Origin: WHSM01 sp050701795
GTDB taxonomy: Bacteria > Actinomycetota > Actinomycetes > Mycobacteriales > Micromonosporaceae
Assembly: GCA_050701795.1 (NCBI GenBank)
Contig: JBOGDK010000203.1
Span: forward strand, 1 to 8,305
DNA: 8,305 bases
Direction of reading: 5' to 3'
Below the pieces are notes generated by a model. That model was not told where the DNA came from. It searched no databases and saw only the letters and a list, made by a program, of their open reading frames with translations. Below, one piece after another: positions 1 to 6,000 of the stretch (position 1 is its first letter; each line of letters starts with the position of its first letter). A program made the translations under genes and the position numbers.

Positions 1-3000
1 CGGGCGAGGCAGGCGCCGCCGAGGCACAGTTCGCCCACCACTCCGACCGGGACCGGCCGTCGCCGTTCGTCCAGCACCCGCGCGACCACGTTGGCGATCG
101 GCCGCCCGATCGGGGGCCGGTCAGCCGCGTCCGGGTCGACGGTGTGGCTGGTCACGATGATCGACGCCTCGGTGGGGCCGTACTCGTTGAACAACCCGCA
201 ATCCGGGTGGCGGGCGAGGAACCGGCGGATCCTGGGGGTCAGCTCCAGTGGCTCGCCCACAGAGATCAGCTCCCGCAGTGACGGCATCTCCGGGTCACTG
301 TCCATCAAGGAGCGCAACGCCGTGTACGTCATGATCAGCCGTTCCACTCCGTGCCGCCGTACGGTCTGCGCCACCGACGCCGGCTCGTACCGTTCCTGCT
401 CGCCGATCAGCACCAGGGTGGCACCGGAGGCCAGCGCGGTGAAGATCTCCTGGACGCTGATGTCGAAGCCGATCGACACCCACTGCATGGTGCGCAGCGT
501 GGGCCGGTTGGCCAGATACCAGGTGATCAGGTTCGCCGGGCCGCGGTGCGGCACCGCCACGCCTTTCGGGTTGCCGGTCGAGCCGGACGTGTAGATGCAG
601 TACGCCAGATTGTCCAGCCCGGTGGTGCGCGGCGGCGGGGTGGCGGCCCGGGAGTCCGGCGCGGATCCGGCCGGGGTGGCGGTGGTCGCGGCGGGGGAGT
701 CCGGTGCGGGTTCCACCGGGGGCATCAGCGGCACCCGCAGCCGTTTCGCCAGCGCGTCATCGTCGCCGATCAGGGTGCCGGCACCGCTGTCGGAGACCAG
801 GTAGGCCATCCGTGACTCTGGTAGCGCGGTGTCCAGCGGAAGGTACGCCGCCCCCGCTTTCAACACCCCGAGCACCGCCGCGATCTGGTCGATCCCGCGG
901 GGCAGGCAGATCGCGACGATGTCGTCCGGGCGTACCCCCCGTTCGTGCAGTCGCCACGCCAGCTGGTTGCCGAGCCGGTCCAGCTCGGCGTAGCTGACGT
1001 CACGGTCGCCGTACCGTAGGGCCACCGCGTCCGGGGTGGCGGCGGCCTGCCGTTCGAACAGGTCGTGCAGGCAACCGGTCTGCCCGTTCGTGACGCTGCC
1101 CGCCCACTCCGACAGTGCCGCACGGTCCCGGTCGATCGGCGCGGTCAGCGCCGCCAGCCGTTGCGCCTGGTCGGCGACCGCGCGGCGGAGCAGCGCCTCC
1201 ACGTACTCCAACAGGCGGCGTACCGTCGGCTCGTCGAACAGGTCGGTGTCGTACTCCAGTGCGAAGTCGACCCGGTTCTCGTGGTGGGACAGATACCAGG
1301 TGAGGTCCAGCGGGGCCCGGTCACTCGGTACGTCGGTCAGCGTCGCCTGAAGCCGGGGCGGATCGAAGTCGATCCCGGTGACCCGTTCGTACTCCACGAG
1401 CACCCCGAACAGCGGGTTGCGGCCCACGTCCCGGGTCGGGTTCACCGCGCTGACCAGTTCGTCGAAGCCGACCTGGGCGTGGTCGAACGCTTCGGTGCTG
1501 GTCTCACGTACCCGCTGCACCAGCTCGCCCAGCGACGGCTCCCCGGACAGGTCGATCCGCAGCGGTACGGAGTCCAGGAACAGCCCGATCAGGTCCTCGG
1601 TCCCGGGTGGGCGGTTCGTCAGCGCCGTACCGACCACGACGTCGCGCTGCCCGCTGAACCGGCCCAGCACCGCTGCCACCGCGGCCAACAGCGTCATGAA
1701 CGGGGTGACCCGGTGCCGCTTGCTGAACCGGCCGAGGTCCCGGGTCAGCGCCGCGTCGAGCTGGTGGGTGACGGCGGCGCCCCGTCCCGAGGGCTCGGCG
1801 GGCCGGGGCCGGTCGGTGGGCAGCCGCAACGGCGGTGCGCCCTCCAAGGTGGTACGCCAGTACCGCAGGTCCCGCTCGGTGGTCTCGGCGTCCGGGTGCC
1901 GTTGCCGTACGTGTTCCGGGTAGCTGATCGGCAGCTCCGGCAGGTCGCCTGGCTGCTCCGGCCACGCCCGGTAGTACGCCGCGAGATCCCGGGTGAACAC
2001 CACCGTGGACAGCGAGTCGAAGACGATGTGATGGGCGAGCAGGAACAGCACGTGCCGCTCGGGGGACAGCTGGATCAGTCGTACCCGCCACAGTGGCCCC
2101 TCGGCCAGGTTGAAGAGGTGCTCCCCGAACTCCCGCAGCGTGGTGCGTACCGCCTCCTCCTCGGTCATGTCGTGCCACTCGACCAGCGGGCAGTCGGTGT
2201 CCACAGTGGGCAGTACGACCTGTTCGGGGCGGCCGGCGACGTCGCGGAACACCGTACGGAGCGCGGCGTGCCGTACCGCCACCTGGCGCAGCGCGTACCG
2301 GAGTGCTTTGACGTCGAGCTGGCCGTCCAGCCGGATCGCCTTCGGTTCGTGATAGCTGGCGAGCCCAGGGTGCAGCTGCTCGGAGAACCAGATCCCGCGC
2401 TGCGCCGCCGACAAGGGAGCCGTGTCCACCGGGTCCTCCGGCGCGGCCCGTGCGGCCGGCGCGGTGTCGGCTGGCGCGGGCGGCGCGGTGTCGGCTGGTG
2501 CGGCGAAGCGCTGCCGCAGGGTATCGACCAACGGCAGGGAGGTCATGATGTTCCCGGCAGGGAGCCCGAAGTCCATGAAGCAGGCGATCTCGTTCACCCC
2601 GGCCGCGAGCAGCGGTTCGATCAGCTCGGACGTGCCGTCGACGGTCCCGATCAGCGCCCGGCCGTCGCAGTACCGCTGGTAGGCCTGCTCCAGCAGGAAC
2701 TCCACGTCCTGCTCCGGGGTGTCGGCGTCGATCCGGAATCCGAGGCTGTTGGTGACCTGCCCGAACAGCGACAACGACGAGCGCAGGTAGTCGCAGAACG
2801 GCTGGTACGCCTCCGCCCTCGCCGCCTCGACGGTCTCGCCGAGGTACGTGTGCAGCAACAGCACCACCCGCCCGGCGTCCGGGTCCCGGCCGTGCTCGGC
2901 GCGGGTACGCCGGTACAGCGCGATGTTGCCGGCGAGCTGCTCCGGGGTCTGGGCCATCAGGTTGGTGACCACTCCGAGGTCGTGCTCGGCGGCGAGCCGG

Positions 3001-6000
3001 TAGGAGTCCGGATTGGACACCACGGCGGCGTACATCGGCGGCATCTGCTGCACCGGGCGCGGATACACCTTCAGCGGGGTCGTCTCGCCACTGCCGGTAC
3101 GCAGCGGCACCTCCTCGCCGGACCACAGCGCCCGTACCGTGCCCAGGTGCTGGTACATCAGGTCGCGGTGGCTGCCGTACGCGTCGGGGTTGAGTGCGAA
3201 GTCGTTGGCGTGCCAGCCGCTGGCGACGCAGAGCCCGACCCGTCCGTTCGACAGGTTGTCCACCACGGCCCACTCTTCGGTAACCCGGGCGGGGTGGTGC
3301 AGCGGTAGCACCACCGATCCGGCGTGCAGCCGGATCCGTTCGGTCTCCCGGGCCAGCGCGGAGGCGAGCACCACGGGGTTCGGGAACAGCCCGCCGAACG
3401 AGTGGAAGTGCCGTTCCGGCAGCCACACCGCGTGGAATCCGTGCTGGTCGGCGAACCGGCTGGCGTCGATGATCATCTGGTACTGGTCGCGCTGGTCGGC
3501 GTCCGGGTAGTCGCCGAAGAAGTACACGCTGAACTCACACCGCGCGGTCCCGGGCACCGGCTCTGGCCCTGCCGAGATCGCTTCCAGTGGGGGTACGACG
3601 ACCCGCTCCTGCCTGGTGGCGATCGCGGCCGTGCTGGTGACCCCCGCCGGGGCGGTGACCGCCGGTGCTCTGACCGCCGGGGTGGCGGCCGTGCTGGTCA
3701 CCCCCGCCTGGGCTGTGGCCGCAGGGGCAGCGACCGCAGGGGCAGTGAGCGCCGGGGCGGCGGCCGGTGGGGCGCTCGCCGATCGGGTCGCAGCTGATGC
3801 AGCGGCGGCCTCCTGCGGTCGCCCGAGCGCCGCGAGCTGATCCCGCATCAGCGCGGTGACCTGCTCCACCATCCGGTCGGTGATCTCCAACTGCCGCGCC
3901 ACCAGCGCAGCGGCATCGGACCCCGGTATCGCCCCCGCCGCCGATCCGCTCACCGGCCGGTCCGGGCTGCCGGACGACTGGCCCGGGCGTCCTGGAGGCT
4001 GCCCGCCCGGGCGCCCTGGCGGGTCAACGACACCTGACGGGTCCGCCGGGTTCCTGACCGGTGGCGCTGCTCCGGTCGTCGGGGTCGGAACCACCCCCCG
4101 AGCGACCTGACGGGGCAGTTCCGGTGTCACCGCTGCCGGTTCCGCGGGTTTACGGTCGCTGACCAGGGCGGCGAGCTGTCGCGGAGTGTCGGCCCCGGTG
4201 AACAGCTCCCGTACCCCGATCGAGACACCGAACCGCTGCCGTACGTGCTGCACCACCCGCAGCATCGACAGCGAGTCGGCGCCCAGGTCGATGAACGTAC
4301 GGTCGGGGGCCACCTCGTCGGGCGCGATGCCGAGCTGGCCCGCGGTGGTCTCGCGTACCAACGCGAGGATCTCCTCGGACGGGTCGTCCCGGGGCGGCGG
4401 TTCCGGGGTGTCCGCCGTACCGGAGACCCAGTGGCGGGTGCGCTGGAACGGGTATCCGGGTAGCGGGATCCGGCGTCCGCCGTCGCTCATCGTGCTCCAG
4501 TCGATCTGTTCGCCGTCCCGGTACAGGTCGGCGATGGCCAGCCAGGTCGCGGGTACCGGGTCGGTGTCGCGACGTTGCGCCGGAATCCAGGTCAGTGCCG
4601 GTACGGCGCGGCGCCCGATGGCGCTGAGCACCCGGTCCGGGCCGAGCTCCAGCACCCTCCGGCAGCCCTGCTCCCGAAGCGTGTTCGCGGCGTCGGAGAA
4701 CCGTACCCGCTGACGCATCTGCCGCCGCAGGTAGTCGGCGTCGACCACGGACCCGGCCGGCATCACCTCGCCGGACAGGGTGCTCACCAGTGGCACCCGC
4801 AGCGGCTGGACGGGCACACCGGCGGCCCGGGTGGCGAACTCGTCGAGGACCGGATCGAGCAGGGCACTGTGGAATGCCCGGTCGACCGGCAACCGCTGCC
4901 ACACCACCCCGGTACGGTCCAGCCGCTCGGCCAGCCGTGCCACCTCGTCCGTGGCGCCGGTCAGTACGTACCCGGCAGGGCCGTTCAGCGCGGCGATCTC
5001 GACGGCGTACCGGTCGGTGAGGTCATCGGCGGTGGCCTGATCCACCAGTGCGGACACCATCGCGCCCGCCGCCGTGCGCTGCATCAACTCGCCCCGGGCA
5101 GCGGCCAGTCGTACCCCGTCGGCCAATGAGAGGGCGCCGGCGGCGTACAGGGCGGCGTACTCGCCGACGCTGTGCCCGAACACCAGCTCGGGGGCGACGC
5201 CGTACCGCCGCCAGAGTGCGGACAGTGCCGCCTGGTAGCTGAACAACGCTGGCTGGGCGGTGTCGGTGGGCCACAGCTCGTCGGTGTCGCCGCTGGTCAG
5301 CAGGGGGGTCAGCAGGCTGCGCCCGGTGGCCTCCCGGTATGCCTGCTCCGCTTCGTCGAGCACCTCCCGGAACACCGGGAACGCGGCGTAGAGCGGGGCC
5401 GCCATGCCGTACCGGGCGGCACCCTGGCCGGTGTAGCCGAACGCCGTGCCGCCTGGTGGTGACGCAGGCTGGTCGCTGACGGCGGTGGCATCCAGCGCTT
5501 CGGCCAGCTCCTCGACGGTGTCGCCGAGGACCGCGAGCCGGTACGGCAGGTGCGGCCGTCCGGCGCCGGTGGTGGCGAGCAGGTCGGCGGTACGTACCTC
5601 CGGGTGTTCGGCGAGGTGGTCCCGCAGTGACGTACGCAGCGCGTCCAGGGCGGCCGGGTCGGCGGCTGACAACGGCAGCACCCCGGCAGCGTCCCCGAGA
5701 TCAGGGTGGCTGGCGGAGGGTGGCTCTTCCAGCACGACGTACGCGTTGGTGCCGCCCACGCCCAGGGCGCCCACGGCGGCGCGGCGTGGCGCTTCGTCCG
5801 CCGGCCAGGGGCGGCGTTCGGTGCCGATCACGAACGGGCTGCCGGCCAGGTCCAGCTCCGGGTTCGGGCGGTCGAAGTTGACCTGCGGCACCAGGGTGCC
5901 CTCCCGCAGCATCAGGACGGTCTTGATCAGCCCCGCCATGCCCGCGCAACTGTCGAGGTGGCCGATGTTCGGCTTCACCGAGCCGAGGTTGCAGAACCCC

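Larger units (their letters stand above)
3540..4157 (-). other. 206-residue disordered linker between ACP2 and the monooxygenase
   Basis: This stretch has no catalytic domain. With the gene it contains a Pro/Glu/Val/Thr-rich part, a Pro-Gly-Arg-rich part (PPGRPGGQPPGRPG, about 3976-4020), a predicted amphipathic helix (annotated separately), then Ala/Pro repeats leading to RQERVVVPPL just before the monooxygenase. It is unusually long and low in complexity, and probably acts as a flexible tether. I looked for a ketoreductase Rossmann motif, a PLP aminotransferase motif and a second carrier serine and found none. Confidence 0.75.

Noticed and set aside
2010..2040. The C domain as an inactive X-type or an epimerisation domain because of the altered HHxxxDG motif
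   Set aside because: Both His and the Asp remain and only the last Gly changes. X domains lose the His, and epimerisation domains follow a PCP, which is not the order here.
1065..3308. A 747-codon plus-strand open frame opposite the C and LLM domains
   Set aside because: Its translation is rich in Arg, Gly, Val and Gln with no recognisable fold, and it lies antisense to a frame full of conserved catalytic motifs. Long antisense open frames are common in very GC-rich DNA.
1504..3426. A 640-codon minus-strand open frame in another register
   Set aside because: It overlaps the LLM and C domains out of phase, is dominated by Arg/Ala/Pro/Gly and shows no motif. The in-frame protein at the same place matches LLM and C domains in detail.
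2505..3539. The monooxygenase as a separate gene
   Set aside because: There is no stop codon, intergenic gap or ribosome binding site on either side, and the reading frame is continuous from ACP2 through the C domain.
3625..3765. Linker repeats as a CRISPR array or mobile-element terminal repeats
   Set aside because: The units are coding, in frame, short and without unique spacers. They are simple Ala/Pro tandem repeats in a protein linker.
3540..4157. A hidden aminotransferase, ketoreductase or extra carrier domain between ACP2 and the LLM
   Set aside because: At 206 residues it is too short for an aminotransferase, and it is mostly Pro/Ala/Gly. No PLP-lysine context, Rossmann glycine motif or DSL carrier motif is visible.
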